NCBI GenBank assembly: GCA_964459305.1
Contig: CAYWNA010000017.1
Span: 1-64,000 of the forward strand
From: CAYWNA01 sp964459305
Lineage (GTDB): Bacteria; Planctomycetota; Planctomycetia; Pirellulales; Pirellulaceae
DNA: 64,000 bases
Reading direction: 5' to 3'
Every line of letters starts with the position of its first letter. Within the stretch, counting starts at the first letter, position 1. Positions 52,981 through 62,500 of the stretch are shown one piece after another. Below the pieces are notes generated by a model that was not told where the DNA came from, did not search any database, and saw only the letters and a program-made list of their open reading frames with translations. A program made the position numbers and the translations under genes.

Positions 52981-54036
52981 CTACATCATGGCTTTGCCTT
53001 GCGCCAGGAGGCAAACGCCGAGAATCAGCAGGGCGATGCCGAGGATGATCCAGATGACGCTTTGGAGGCCGGCGCCTTTCCATTCGCCGGTACGGAAGCC
53101 GTGGACGTTGCCGACGATGATGGCGAAGGACATGAACACCGGATAGCCGACCGAGACGCCCAAATCGCCCAGGTTGATCCAACCCAACCCGAAGAGGAAG
53201 ATTGCGGCATCGTGCAACACGGCCATCACGGCGGCCAGCAACAAAACTCGGCCTGCCCCGGGCCCCGCAAGATGTCCCCAGGTTTTGTTCCTGGTCAATT
53301 GGACGACGCAGTACAGACAGGAAGAGACGGCTCCGCCCCAGAGGATCATGGCGGTCACGGCCCATGCGGCTGCCCAGTCGTCATTGTTGAGGATGGCCTC
53401 CTTGCCAATGGGACCGGCGTAGGCCGAGGCCAATGCGTAACACGCACACAGGATACCCGACACGACGCCGATCACCAGCCCGATCAGCATCTTCGGCTTC
53501 TTCACGGCCGATTCTCCCTCTTGATCGGCCTCCGAGCCCGGGTCGTCCGTCTTGAGGCTGCGTTCCTTCAAGATGCCCGCCCGCCCGGAAACGACCACGC
53601 CGACCAGACAGACGGCCACGCCTGCCAGGATTACGCAGCCGTGCGACGTGAGGATCTCATCAGCATCGAAAAGAAGCATGGGCATCATCGATCCGAAAAC
53701 GATCTGCGCACCGTAGTTCAAGGCGTAAGCCAGGGACAGTCCGATGAAGGCGAAACTCATCCCCAGCGTCATCGAACCCAGTCCCCAGAGCAGGCCGAAC
53801 ACCAGCACATAGACAATCGTGGTCGTGCCGACACGGGAGTAGATGCCGGTCAAGTCGTTGACCACTAGCGGAGCCACGACGATGGGAATGAGGATCGTCA
53901 CGAAGAAAAAGAACGGACCCCAGAGTACTTCCCAAGGCGTGTCCTTCTTGACGTACTTGCTAGGCAGCCCAAACGAGCCGCCACAAATCGCTCCGACAAG
54001 CATCAAGCCGAACCCGATGATCTGCTCAATCTGCAT
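52981..54036 (-). CDS. rhaT: L-rhamnose/H+ symporter (RhaT family)
   Basis: 351 residues from the ATG at 54036, preceded by AGGAGGAG. About ten transmembrane segments are visible, starting with IIGFGLMLVGAICGGSFGLP and LPSKYVKKDTPWEVLWGPFF, which are RhaT landmarks. The family also shows FIGLSLAYALNYGAQIVFGS and the long cytoplasmic loop near residue 200. The protein imports L-rhamnose, or a related deoxy-sugar, with a proton. Downstream of a GH127 hydrolase and an exported unknown protein on the same strand, it fits uptake of sugar released outside the cell. No rhamnose isomerase or kinase is present in the window. Confidence 0.88.
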   Translation of the reverse strand: MQIEQIIGFGLMLVGAICGGSFGLPSKYVKKDTPWEVLWGPFFFFVTILIPIVVAPLVVNDLTGIYSRVGTTTIVYVLVFGLLWGLGSMTLGMSFAFIGLSLAYALNYGAQIVFGSMMPMLLFDADEILTSHGCVILAGVAVCLVGVVVSGRAGILKERSLKTDDPGSEADQEGESAVKKPKMLIGLVIGVVSGILCACYALASAYAGPIGKEAILNNDDWAAAWAVTAMILWGGAVSSCLYCVVQLTRNKTWGHLAGPGAGRVLLLAAVMAVLHDAAIFLFGLGWINLGDLGVSVGYPVFMSFAIIVGNVHGFRTGEWKGAGLQSVIWIILGIALLILGVCLLAQGKAMM

Positions 54037-54131
54037 GATTCTCCTCCTGTGTGTCTCGCTGCCGCCCCAGATCATCAGCCCCGCCAGGCCATGTTGTCAA
54101 GAGTCACTGGGGCTTGGTCGTTGGGATTTCG

Positions 54132-55061
54132 TCATAAGGTTATTTCTTCATGGTACGCTTTGTACAGCGCGACCGCTCTTTCATCCGAGATACCCCGCCC
54201 AACAACCAGCCGCGCGTGTACGGTCGCGGCTTGGCCGGCCGCCATGTCGCGGCCCAACAGTGAGAGATACAGTGAGCGATGGTTTTCCTCGCTGTAGGGC
54301 GTGGCCACGGCAAAACAGTCGGTCGCTGGTGCCATCACCAGGCCCGTCAAGCCGGTGTCCGCATCGCGGCGCATGGCCAGAGGCACCGCAAAACGGGGCA
54401 TGATCTTCCACTCGACGGGGCTCGGCGGGTGCTTCCATCGGCCGTCCTGGATGATCCCGACCGCTTCGTCATCGCGAGGGAACATCTGCCATTTTCCAGC
54501 GGATTCCTTCGCTTCAAGAAATCCTGGTCGACCATCCGTCTCCGGACATCCCTCGACGTACACCCGCGAAGTCGCAAAGCCCTGGAAATATGACGACAAA
54601 AACACTTCGAACCGTTCAAGGTCCTTTTGCGGAACCACTGTGGTCGCGACATCCAGAGTGTTGGGGGCCGTCCAGCGATAGACCGCTGTCATGCCGAACG
54701 GATGCGCGTCGTCAGCCGACCATACCACCTCCACAGCTCCGTTAGGCAGCACTCTCGCTTGACTGGCCCAATCCCAGGCACCGTGCCCGTAACGGGCCTC
54801 GGCGTCCAGGATCCGATAGTGGGAAAACAACCCGTGCCCGCGGCAAATCGTCGCTCCAGACGCGGTGTCCACCACCGACATCAATCCGAGAGACCTACCT
54901 TGCGGACGAAGCGTTCCTCGAAGAACGCCCGTATCGAAGTGATACTCCTTCCCCTGGGCCGTGAACGCCGGGCTGGCCGAGTCGGCGGCCGGGAGGTATC
55001 GGCCGTGGCAAAGGGCTAAACCTGTCGCGGCAGTGGTGTTGAGAAAACGTCGTCGGTTCAT
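54132..55061 (-). CDS. Exported protein of unknown function in the sugar cluster
   Basis: About 309 residues from the ATG at 55061 (MNRRRFLNTTAATGLALCHG), which starts a Tat-like signal; in-frame ATGs at 55088 and 55073 are alternatives, and none has a clear Shine-Dalgarno. The mature part is beta-rich (GTLRPQGRSLGLMSVVDTAS, HPFGMTAVYRWTAPNTLDVA, KIMPRFAVPLAMRRDADTGL) and could form a mutarotase-like beta-sandwich; no family is recognised with confidence. It lies between the GH127 and RhaT genes in the same direction, and a role in processing the same sugars is inferred from position. Confidence 0.65.
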   Translation of the reverse strand: MNRRRFLNTTAATGLALCHGRYLPAADSASPAFTAQGKEYHFDTGVLRGTLRPQGRSLGLMSVVDTASGATICRGHGLFSHYRILDAEARYGHGAWDWASQARVLPNGAVEVVWSADDAHPFGMTAVYRWTAPNTLDVATTVVPQKDLERFEVFLSSYFQGFATSRVYVEGCPETDGRPGFLEAKESAGKWQMFPRDDEAVGIIQDGRWKHPPSPVEWKIMPRFAVPLAMRRDADTGLTGLVMAPATDCFAVATPYSEENHRSLYLSLLGRDMAAGQAATVHARLVVGRGISDERAVALYKAYHEEITL

Positions 55062-55112
55062 GCAGTTTTCCATGGCAGTTTGTTTCATTCAGTAACAGGA
55101 ATCAGAAAGGGT

Positions 55113-55183
55113 GTCAAAATCATGGGGGGCAAAATCATAAGAAACAGCAAGTGATGTCCCTACCTTGTTCTCATGATTTTGAC
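55113..55183. repeat. CAAAATCATG inverted repeat
   Basis: Perfect 12-bp arms (55113-55124 and 55172-55183) contain CAAAATCATG; a direct CAAAATCAT copy also lies inside (about 55130). It fills the 153-bp gap between the GH127 stop and the start of the next gene and may serve as a terminator or protein-binding repeat. Confidence 0.55.
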
Positions 55184-55214
55184 GATTCTAGCGTTTCGGA
55201 GATTGAGTTCCACT

Positions 55215-57557
55215 TCATTCCGGCAGTCGCCATTCAAGGATGCCGCCGGAGACGTTGGGTTGAAGTTGGACTTCCACGCGGATAGCCGTGGTGGTGACCG
55301 GTTCGAAAGTCACACGGTTGAACTTGTCTTTCTCCACACCGTACGGCGAATTGGCCTCGACCGATGTCCACTCGTCGCCGTCCTTCCACAGCAACCGCCA
55401 GCTTGTCGGTACGCGGCATTGCCCGCGGCCCGTGTCGTCGAACCAGTAGATCTCCATCTTCGATAGCGTCTTGGGCTTTTCGAATTCGTAGCCCACCCAC
55501 TCCGTCGTGCCTCGATGGTCCCACCAGGTGAATCGAGGAGCATCGTGGTCGATCGAGTTCTTCGGCAGCACGTTGTCGTTCAGCGCCAGTTCGCTGTCGC
55601 GTCCCCAACAATGCGAATACGACGGTTTGGCCACGATCGCCACGGTTGCTCCGTCGGGATTCGCCGCGTCGGGCACTTCGGTAGGTACCCACACCACCAT
55701 TCGTCCCGCCTCGCGATTGTCCCAGGCGTAGTAGGGTATCGTTGTGAGTGCCACCTCGCGCCCCTCGACACGAAAGCCGTCGTCGGTCTCCACAACGCCT
55801 TGTTGCCGGCCGTTCGTCTTGAGTACCGTGACGCCGCCCAGCAGATCTGGCTGGGATACCGGTTCGAACGTCGCGTCTTTGGGAATCGCTACTTGATCCA
55901 CGTTGCATGGGTTGTCCACGTCCTCCAGGCAGTAAACCATCGGCCCGCGCATGATGGCCAGTCGCCCCACGTTCTCTTCGACATTGGGATCGGACGCGAC
56001 TTGACGGACGGGCATCGGGAAGTTCAGGGTGATCGTATCGCCGGCCTTCCACGCTCGGCGCAGTGACACAAAACTGTCTTGAGCCGTCGCGTTCACCTCC
56101 CCGCCGTTCACGGCGATGGTCGCACTGTCGCACCACCCGGGGATGCGGAGGCGCACGGTGAAGTCTTCGGTCACGTTTGGTTCGACGACGATCGTCACGG
56201 CGCCGTCCCAGGGATACGCGGTGTTCTGCACGAGCCGTACCTCGCCATTCTCCAGCGGCACGGTGCCCGTACCGCCGACGTATTGCAGCACACACACGCC
56301 TTCGCCGTCTGCCATCGCGCCGTAGACATATTGGCCGAGCGAGGCGATGAAGCGCACGACGTTGGTCGGGCAGCAGGCACATCCGTACCACGGTTGCCGA
56401 TGGTGATTGCCGCGGCTCGCCAAGGGATTCACGTAAAAAAACTTCGACCCATCGAGCGAGATGCCCGATATCGCGCCGTTGTACAGCAGCCGCTCGACCA
56501 GGTCGGCGAAACGACCCTCGCCGTGCAACAGCGCCAGCCGGTGGTTCCAGAACACCATGGCGATCGATGCGCATGTCTCGCAATAGGCATCGTAGTTCGG
56601 CAGATAATAGGGACGTGCGAAGCCTTCGCCATGATGCTGCACGCCGACACCGCCCGTGACGTACATTTTCTTGTCGACGATAAACTGCCAAAGTCGCTCC
56701 ATGGTGTCGATGTGACCCTGGTCGCCGTCGATGGCAGCCAGATCGGCCACGCCGCTGTAGAAATACAGGAAGCGGACAGCGTGGCCCACGGGCTCGTCCT
56801 GCTCGCGCACCGGTTTGTGATCTTGGCAGTAGCCGCCGAACAATTGCCGGTGCTCCTCGTTGCCATGCTCCTCGACGAGAAAGCGGGCCAGTTTGAGATA
56901 GCGATCTTCGCCCGTGGCTCGCCACAGCCTCACCAAGGCAAGCTCAATCTCAGGATGGCCGGCAATGCCGTGGCGTTTGTCCGGGCCGAACACGCTGTCG
57001 ATATAGTCGGCAAACTTGCAGGCCACCTCCAGGTAAGTCCGTTTACCGGTCGCGTGGTAATGGGCGACCGCGGCTTCGAACATGTGTCCCGCGCAATAGA
57101 GTTCGTGGGCATGCTGCAGATTCTGCCAGCGCTTCTCGGGTTCCTTGATACTGAACCATGTGTTGAGATAGCCATCGGGCTCCTGCGACCGGCCAATAAA
57201 ATCGATAATCTCGTCGAGCCGCGCCGCCAGCTCCGGATCGGGATGTGTGTGCAGCGAGTAGGCGACTCCCTCCAGCACCTTGTAGACATCGGAGTCGTGG
57301 AAGATATGGCCGCGAAACGGACTCTTGGCGACGGCTCCCCCAGCGTGTCGAAAGTTGTCGATCCGCCCCGTCTCCTCGCAAGTATCGAGGTTATGCGGAA
57401 TGGATACCGTACGATTCGTCTCTTGACGCGGCGACCAGAACTCGCTCCGGATCGTCACGTCGCTAAAGTTCACCGGCGTCATCTTCGCCACCTCGCCCGC
57501 GCAGGCTGACGATGCGACGGCCACCAAAAACAGGCAGTTCACAATTCGTTTCTTCAT
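55215..57557 (-). CDS. GH127-family beta-L-arabinofuranosidase with C-terminal discoidin-like domain
   Basis: 780 residues with a signal peptide (RIVNCLFLVAVASSACAGEV). The (alpha/alpha)6 domain has FRHAGGAVAKSPFRGHIFHD, YKVLEGVAYSLH, GYLNTWFSIKEPEKRWQNL and HELYCAGHMFEAAVAHY. The zinc-thiolate active site of the family is present: Glu and Cys in YDAYCETCASIAMVFWN (~325) and the double Cys in YGCACCPTNVVRF (~392). Family knowledge assigns the nucleophile to a zinc-bound Cys of that pair. A beta-sandwich follows, then a ~120-residue F5/8-type module (EWVGYEFEKPKTLSKMEIYW). It removes L-arabinofuranose or similar residues from plant or algal glycans. Confidence 0.9.
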   Translation of the reverse strand: MKKRIVNCLFLVAVASSACAGEVAKMTPVNFSDVTIRSEFWSPRQETNRTVSIPHNLDTCEETGRIDNFRHAGGAVAKSPFRGHIFHDSDVYKVLEGVAYSLHTHPDPELAARLDEIIDFIGRSQEPDGYLNTWFSIKEPEKRWQNLQHAHELYCAGHMFEAAVAHYHATGKRTYLEVACKFADYIDSVFGPDKRHGIAGHPEIELALVRLWRATGEDRYLKLARFLVEEHGNEEHRQLFGGYCQDHKPVREQDEPVGHAVRFLYFYSGVADLAAIDGDQGHIDTMERLWQFIVDKKMYVTGGVGVQHHGEGFARPYYLPNYDAYCETCASIAMVFWNHRLALLHGEGRFADLVERLLYNGAISGISLDGSKFFYVNPLASRGNHHRQPWYGCACCPTNVVRFIASLGQYVYGAMADGEGVCVLQYVGGTGTVPLENGEVRLVQNTAYPWDGAVTIVVEPNVTEDFTVRLRIPGWCDSATIAVNGGEVNATAQDSFVSLRRAWKAGDTITLNFPMPVRQVASDPNVEENVGRLAIMRGPMVYCLEDVDNPCNVDQVAIPKDATFEPVSQPDLLGGVTVLKTNGRQQGVVETDDGFRVEGREVALTTIPYYAWDNREAGRMVVWVPTEVPDAANPDGATVAIVAKPSYSHCWGRDSELALNDNVLPKNSIDHDAPRFTWWDHRGTTEWVGYEFEKPKTLSKMEIYWFDDTGRGQCRVPTSWRLLWKDGDEWTSVEANSPYGVEKDKFNRVTFEPVTTTAIRVEVQLQPNVSGGILEWRLPE

Positions 57558-57580
57558 TGTTGCTCTCCAGATGCGTCCCG

Positions 57581-57801
57581 TCGTTTAGCCACGACCCGCC
57601 AGGGAAGCGCGTCACCCTGCCAACCGCGTATCCCAATGTCGTACCAGAGAAACCGCGCATCAGCAAGTTCGTGGGCCGAGCTTTCGGTATCCTGGTCGAT
57701 CATGCGGATACGGGGGGCAGCTCTCGTGCACGAGGAGATGGCGAGCGAGTCCATCTGGAGAGCCCTGCCATGCGCTCCCCTGGCGGGTCGCGGTTAAACG
57801 A
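57581..57801. repeat. MITE-like element with 24-bp inverted ends
   Basis: Left end 57581-57604 and right end 57778-57801 match at 22 of 24 positions in inverted orientation (CGACCCGCCAGGG core with TCGTTTA at the outer edge). They enclose 173 bp without a convincing gene. The word TTTAACCGC also occurs in the inverted repeat at 62827-62955. It occupies most of the 306-bp gap between GH127 and asnA. Confidence 0.55.
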
Positions 57802-57863
57802 ACCGAGAGTTTCGATGAGCCGAGGACAATTGTGAGCAGATGCTTGGCTGTTCCCGGCCCTAC

Positions 57864-58895
57864 CTACAGCAGAGTTACGTTCGATTGCCGGCACGCTTCA
57901 TGCATGGCAGCCGGCCATACCCCGCAGGCGACTTCGCCGACGTGTGCGCAGCGCAGGAAAAACATGCAGAGACGCGACTGTCCGATGCCACCGCCCATGG
58001 TCTGAGGTAACTCGCCAGCGAGCAGCTTGCTGTGGAAGTCCAACGTGAGTCGTTCTTCGAGTTTTCGGATCTTTAGTTGCTCTTGAAGCGTGGTCGGGTC
58101 GACGCGGATGCCCATGGAAGATATCTCGAAGGCCCGTTTCAACACCGGGTTCCAAATCAAGATATCGCCGTTCAGCCCACGGCCGCCTGCCGCGTTGGGT
58201 GTGATCCAGTCGTCGTAGTCGGGGGCGCGGCCGTCGTGAGGGTTGCCATCGGCCAGATCCGCCCCGATGCCGATGACGAACACCGCACGATGTTCGGCAC
58301 AGATTTGCTGCTCACGTTCCCGCGGATCCAAATTGGGCCACCGTTCGCACAATTCCTCGGAGGTGACGAAGAAGATCTTCTCCGGCAAGACGGGCCGGAT
58401 GTGCGAGTACTGCGAGGCCAGATGGAACTCCGTTCGACAGATGCTATCGTAGATCGCCTCGACGGTGTCGCGAAGCACTGCCACGATCCGCTGTTCGGGC
58501 GAAATGATCTTCTCCCAATCCCATTGGTCGACGTAGATCGAATGCACTTCGTCGATGGTCTCGTCGGGCCGAACAGCGTTCATGTCGGTGTAAATCCCCT
58601 CGCCCACCTCGAAACCATATTCCGCCAGCGCCATCCGCTTCCACTTGGCAAGCGATTGGACGATCTCCACCTGGGCATTCCCATCCTCCTTCACGGCGAA
58701 TCGGACCGGTAACTCGACCCCGTTCAGGTCGTCGTTGATCCCCGTACCGCTGCGGACGAATAATGGCGCGGTAACTCGGCAAAGCCCAAGGGCCGCGGCC
58801 AGTTGTTTTTCGAAGAAGTCCTTGATGTCCTTAATCGCGGTTTCGCGCCGCCGAACGTCCAGGGTGGGTTCGTATCCTTCGGGCAGGCTGAGCAT
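57864..58895 (-). CDS. asnA: Aspartate-ammonia ligase (asparagine synthetase A)
   Basis: 343 residues, cytoplasmic. It ligates ammonia to L-aspartate using ATP, via an aspartyl-AMP intermediate. It is related to class II aminoacyl-tRNA synthetases: VTAPLFVRSGTGINDDLNG near the N-terminus, VEIVQSLAKWKRMALAEYGF, IYTDMNAVRPDETIDEVHSI, YVDQWDWEKII, and the class II motif 3-like region TMGGGIGQSRLCMFFLRCAH near the C-terminus. Length fits the family (~330). It stands alone between GH127 and the BlaI operon. The start ATG at 58895 has only AGGTCG-like purines upstream. Confidence 0.95.
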   Translation of the reverse strand: MLSLPEGYEPTLDVRRRETAIKDIKDFFEKQLAAALGLCRVTAPLFVRSGTGINDDLNGVELPVRFAVKEDGNAQVEIVQSLAKWKRMALAEYGFEVGEGIYTDMNAVRPDETIDEVHSIYVDQWDWEKIISPEQRIVAVLRDTVEAIYDSICRTEFHLASQYSHIRPVLPEKIFFVTSEELCERWPNLDPREREQQICAEHRAVFVIGIGADLADGNPHDGRAPDYDDWITPNAAGGRGLNGDILIWNPVLKRAFEISSMGIRVDPTTLQEQLKIRKLEERLTLDFHSKLLAGELPQTMGGGIGQSRLCMFFLRCAHVGEVACGVWPAAMHEACRQSNVTLL

Positions 58896-59043
58896 AAACG
58901 ACCTCCATTAGCTTGTCACCCTCGCATCGGGGTGAGGAAACCAAGACTCTAACGCATGCGGTTTCATGGCTCAAGTGGCCTCGCTTGCAGCCACACCGGA
59001 GGACATCCGGTAGGGGGCGATTTCCAGCCTCGTTTCAGTAGCG

Positions 59044-59103
59044 GCTAAGTTTTTAGCTTTCAGCCCTTGACAAGCACTGGCATGTCGGCTAATATTTTAG
59101 CCG
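59044..59103. promoter_or_regulatory. Paired operator-like palindromes around the BlaI-operon promoter
   Basis: Two related inverted repeats of the form GCTAA-N4-TTAGC lie about 42 bp apart: one around 59043-59058 (GGCTAAGTTTTTAGCT) and one at 59086-59103 (CGGCTAA-TATT-TTAGCCG, perfect 7-bp arms). The second overlaps the -10 box, the first lies upstream of the -35 box. This layout fits autorepression by the BlaI-type dimer encoded immediately downstream. The sequence differs from the classical TACA/TGTA BlaI operator. Confidence 0.6.
59067..59095 (+). promoter_or_regulatory. Near-consensus sigma-70 promoter of the blaI-like operon
   Basis: TTGACA (59067-59072), a 17-nt spacer and TAATAT (59090-59095). 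Transcription would start near 59102 and give a ~53-nt leader before the ATG at 59155. This is the best promoter match in the window. Confidence 0.7.
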
Positions 59104-59154
59104 TACAGAGACAAGCACGCCCAAGCACATTCTCAATCGGCATGAAGGAAGGCC

Positions 59155-59538
59155 ATGGACCGACGATCGCAATTCAGTGCCCGTGAGCGGCAAATCATGG
59201 ATGTGGTCTATTCGCTGGGCGAGGCATCGGCGACCCAGGTGCTCGATGCCTTGGCGGACCCTCCGTCGCGGAGTGCGGTTCGGACGTTTCTCAAGATCCT
59301 CGAGGAGAAAGGACATCTCAAGCATCGGCAACGCGGGCGTGAGTACTATTTCCGGCCGACAAAACCAAGGGATCGCGCCGGTCAATCCGCGGTGCAGCAC
59401 GTTGTGAATACATTCTTTGATGGGTCGTTGGAAAAGGCAGTTGCCGTTCATCTTTCGAATCCAAAAGCGGACATTCCCGATGATGAGTTGAAGCGTCTGG
59501 AAGCGCTGATTCGGGAAGCTCGCAAGAAAGGGCGTTAG
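59155..59538 (+). CDS. BlaI/MecI/CopY-family winged-helix repressor
   Basis: 127 residues, ATG at 59155 preceded by AAGGAAGG. Residues ~5-75 form the winged helix: LSARERQIMDVVYSLGEASA-like opening, TQVLDALADPPSRSAVRTFL recognition region, ILEEKGHLKHRQRGREYYF wing. The C-terminal dimerisation part (QHVVNTFFDGSLEKAVAVHL) contains the region in which BlaI/MecI are cleaved after signalling. It probably represses its own operon through the palindromes at 59044-59103. It is followed after 2 nt by the M56-WD40 gene, the standard regulator-peptidase pairing. Confidence 0.93.
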   Translation: MDRRSQFSARERQIMDVVYSLGEASATQVLDALADPPSRSAVRTFLKILEEKGHLKHRQRGREYYFRPTKPRDRAGQSAVQHVVNTFFDGSLEKAVAVHLSNPKADIPDDELKRLEALIREARKKGR

Positions 59539-59540
59539 CC

Positions 59541-62500
59541 GTGTCTGAGCCAAATCTTCTCTTTTCGAGCTTCGTTACGGATTGGTTTTCAGCATCGATC
59601 GATGTTGCGGTCAAGGCGTTCGCGCTTCTCGCAATCGCATCGACAGCGACCCCCGCATTGCGACGCGCCTCGTCGGCGTTGCGGCATTTCGTTTGGTTGT
59701 TGGCGATTTCTGGAGTGCTCTTGCTGCCCGTCTTGTCGGTCGCGCTTCCGCAATGGGGGCTGTTGCCGGCCTGGCTGGACGTCCGCGCGGCGATAACCAC
59801 GGTTTCCGACTCGCAACGCTCCGGGTCGGCCGGGCAAAGCTCGGCCCGATTGCAGGTCGCAGCTAGTCATGCACCGGAAATCGAAGCATCCGAGATACGC
59901 GCCGAGGCACGTGCCGGCGCGATGGCCGCTCCCCTGCCCGGCGAGCAGCATCGGCGATCTGAAGGGACGCCGCATGTCGACGACGTAGCCTCCCGTCACG
60001 ATATGCAAGTCGGGCGTGCAAACGTGTTTGAAGTCCTTACGCTGGCCGTTTGGCTCGTGGGCGTCGGTGTTTGCTGTGCATCGACGTTGATTGGAGCGAT
60101 CAGTCTTTGCGGGCTTGGGCGATCGTCGCAGCGAGTTTCCGACGAATCGCAGCTTGGCTTGCTGACCGACCTGTGCCGCCAACTTGGTGTCCGTCGACCA
60201 GTAACGTTGCTGCAAAGCCACCATCGCTCGATGCCGATGACTTGGGGCGCGGTGCGGCCACGATTGCTGGTGCCGAGCGAATTCGCCGATTGGGAGAACG
60301 ACCGAAAGCAGACCGTGCTGCTTCATGAACTGGCCCACATCAAACGTCGCGACTACCTGGTCCAATTGGTAACGGGGCTGGCGTGTGCAATTCATTGGTT
60401 CAATCCTCTGGTCTGGCTCGCCAGGCGACAGATGGTGAGCGAACGCGAAGGCGCCTGCGACGATCTGGCCTTGCGCATGGGTATTCGGTCGTCGGATTAT
60501 GCGGGACACTTGCTGCACATTGGCTCGCGATTGAGTTCCGGTTGGGCCGCTCGCCACGTGGCGGCGGCCATGGCCCGCCAGAGCGAGATGGAAAGCCGGC
60601 TGCGAGCGGTTTTGGATCCGGCTCGCAATCGCAAGCCACTGACGCGAGCAACGTTGGTCCTGTGCACCGTCGCGCTCGGACTAGTGGCCGCCACACTGGC
60701 GATGCTGCGAACGTCCGAGGCCGGCGACCCATTGCTGCCAGAGTCGACACGGGCCGACGCCACGCAAGATCCCGTGCCGGCACAGAGCGTTGCTCGATCC
60801 GACGCGCACGGCGATCCACTTCCGCAGGGAGCCGTCTCCCGCCTGGGAACAACACGCTGGCGACACAAGACCCACGTTGCGCTGGCCCGCTTCTCTCCGA
60901 ACGGCAAAGTACTGGCGACTGCGGGCGGCGACACGACGATTCGACTGTGGGATGTCTTCACCGGCAAGCAACTCCACGAATTGACTGAAGCCGGCCGCTG
61001 GCCCACATACGGCATCGTGTTTTCGCCCGGCGGAGGAAGGATGGCGTCGGTTCATGAAGGTGGGATCGTTCGCTTATGGGACGTGGCCACAGGATGGCAG
61101 GTTTGTGAACCGCAAGAACATCCGGGTGAGCGGTCCGATCGCTACGAAGTTGCGTTTGCCCCGGACGGCAGAACGCTGGCGACCGTCGGAGTCGCGGACG
61201 TCCGCTTGTGGAGCGCCGATGCGCTCAAACCTCTCGAACAGTTAGCGACAGACGGTGATCAAGGCCGCGGCGGACCTGGCGTTGCCTTCTCGCCGGATGG
61301 CCGGTTGCTGGCCGCCAGCGGAGGGGCCGACATTCGAATCTGGAAGATAGGAGCGGATCAGCCCGCCGAGAGCATCAAGTCGGCGCACACCAACGGAACC
61401 GCGGCGCTTGTGTTCACTCCCGATTCGAAGACACTGATTTCCGGCGGCAACGGTCAACACCGGATGGTCCGCATCGGTCGCCGCGGCGGTGGTTCGATGG
61501 CGGAGATCAAGTTCTGGGACGTGGCTACAGAGGAACAAGTCGCGGAATTGACGACCGAGTCGTTCGATTCGGGGCTCTATTCGCTGGCACTCTCTCGCGA
61601 CGGCGCCGTACTCGTATCTGGCCACCACAGCGAGGCGAGAGTTTGGGATGTGAAAATCCGTACGCTGCTGAACATCATTGCAGAAGACTATTCGATTCAG
61701 GGCGGATTTCCCTGCACCGCGGACATTTCACCCGACGGCAAAACGCTTGCGTCACGAACCAACGGAAACACCGTTGGCCTGTGGGATGTGGGAACCGGGC
61801 GACTGTCTACTGAGGCTTCCGCGTCTCACCAGCGCTCGGTTACTTCGGTCGTGACGGCAAGCCACGGCGAGATCCTGGCAACCGTCGCGAGATATGGTTC
61901 GGTGCACGTCTGGCAAACAGCTACCGGCAAACACCTTGACCGATTTCCGTTGGATGGACTTTCGTCGATCGCTGCCTCGCCGAGCGACAAGATGATTGCG
62001 GTAGGCGGTGGATATCGCCTGTCCAGGGAAAAACTCGAACTACATGGCAGTCTGCAGGTCCGAAGTCTTGATCCGCACGTGGTCGCTGCCGATGTCAAGT
62101 TCAGCGACGTGATCGGCGCGTTGGCATACTCGAAGGACGGACGAACGATCGCCGCTACGACCAACAACACGCCGTCCGGCCAACTCGATGAGGCGGACGA
62201 AGCGATTCTGATTATCGATGCGAAGACCGGCAATACGCTCACGCGTTTGAGCGGCCAGAAGGGCAACATCGGTTCCGTCGCGTTCGCGGCGGACGGAAAG
62301 ACGCTTTTCGCGGTTCATACCGATGCGACGCTGCGTCAGTGGGACATCGAGTCCGGCAAGATGGTTCGCGCTTCTAAGATCGCCGGACATGAACGCGACT
62401 ACATTTCGCATGGTACGTTTTCCGCCGATCGCGAAATATTTGTGACGTGCGAAGTATTCGGCAAGTCGCTCGTGATCACCGACGTTGCGTCTGCCAAACA

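Noticed and set aside
55234..56925. 563-codon open frame on the minus strand in a second frame of the GH127 gene
   Set aside because: Its composition is Arg/Ala/Gly-rich with no motif, and it overlaps the well-supported GH127 frame. It is a high-GC shadow.
56079..57509. 476-codon open frame on the plus strand opposite GH127
   Set aside because: It is the antisense shadow of a conserved enzyme with active-site motifs; no start signal or family match.
57700..57835. Short plus- and minus-strand frames in the GH127-asnA gap
   Set aside because: No start signal or recognisable pattern; they lie inside a repeat-bounded element.
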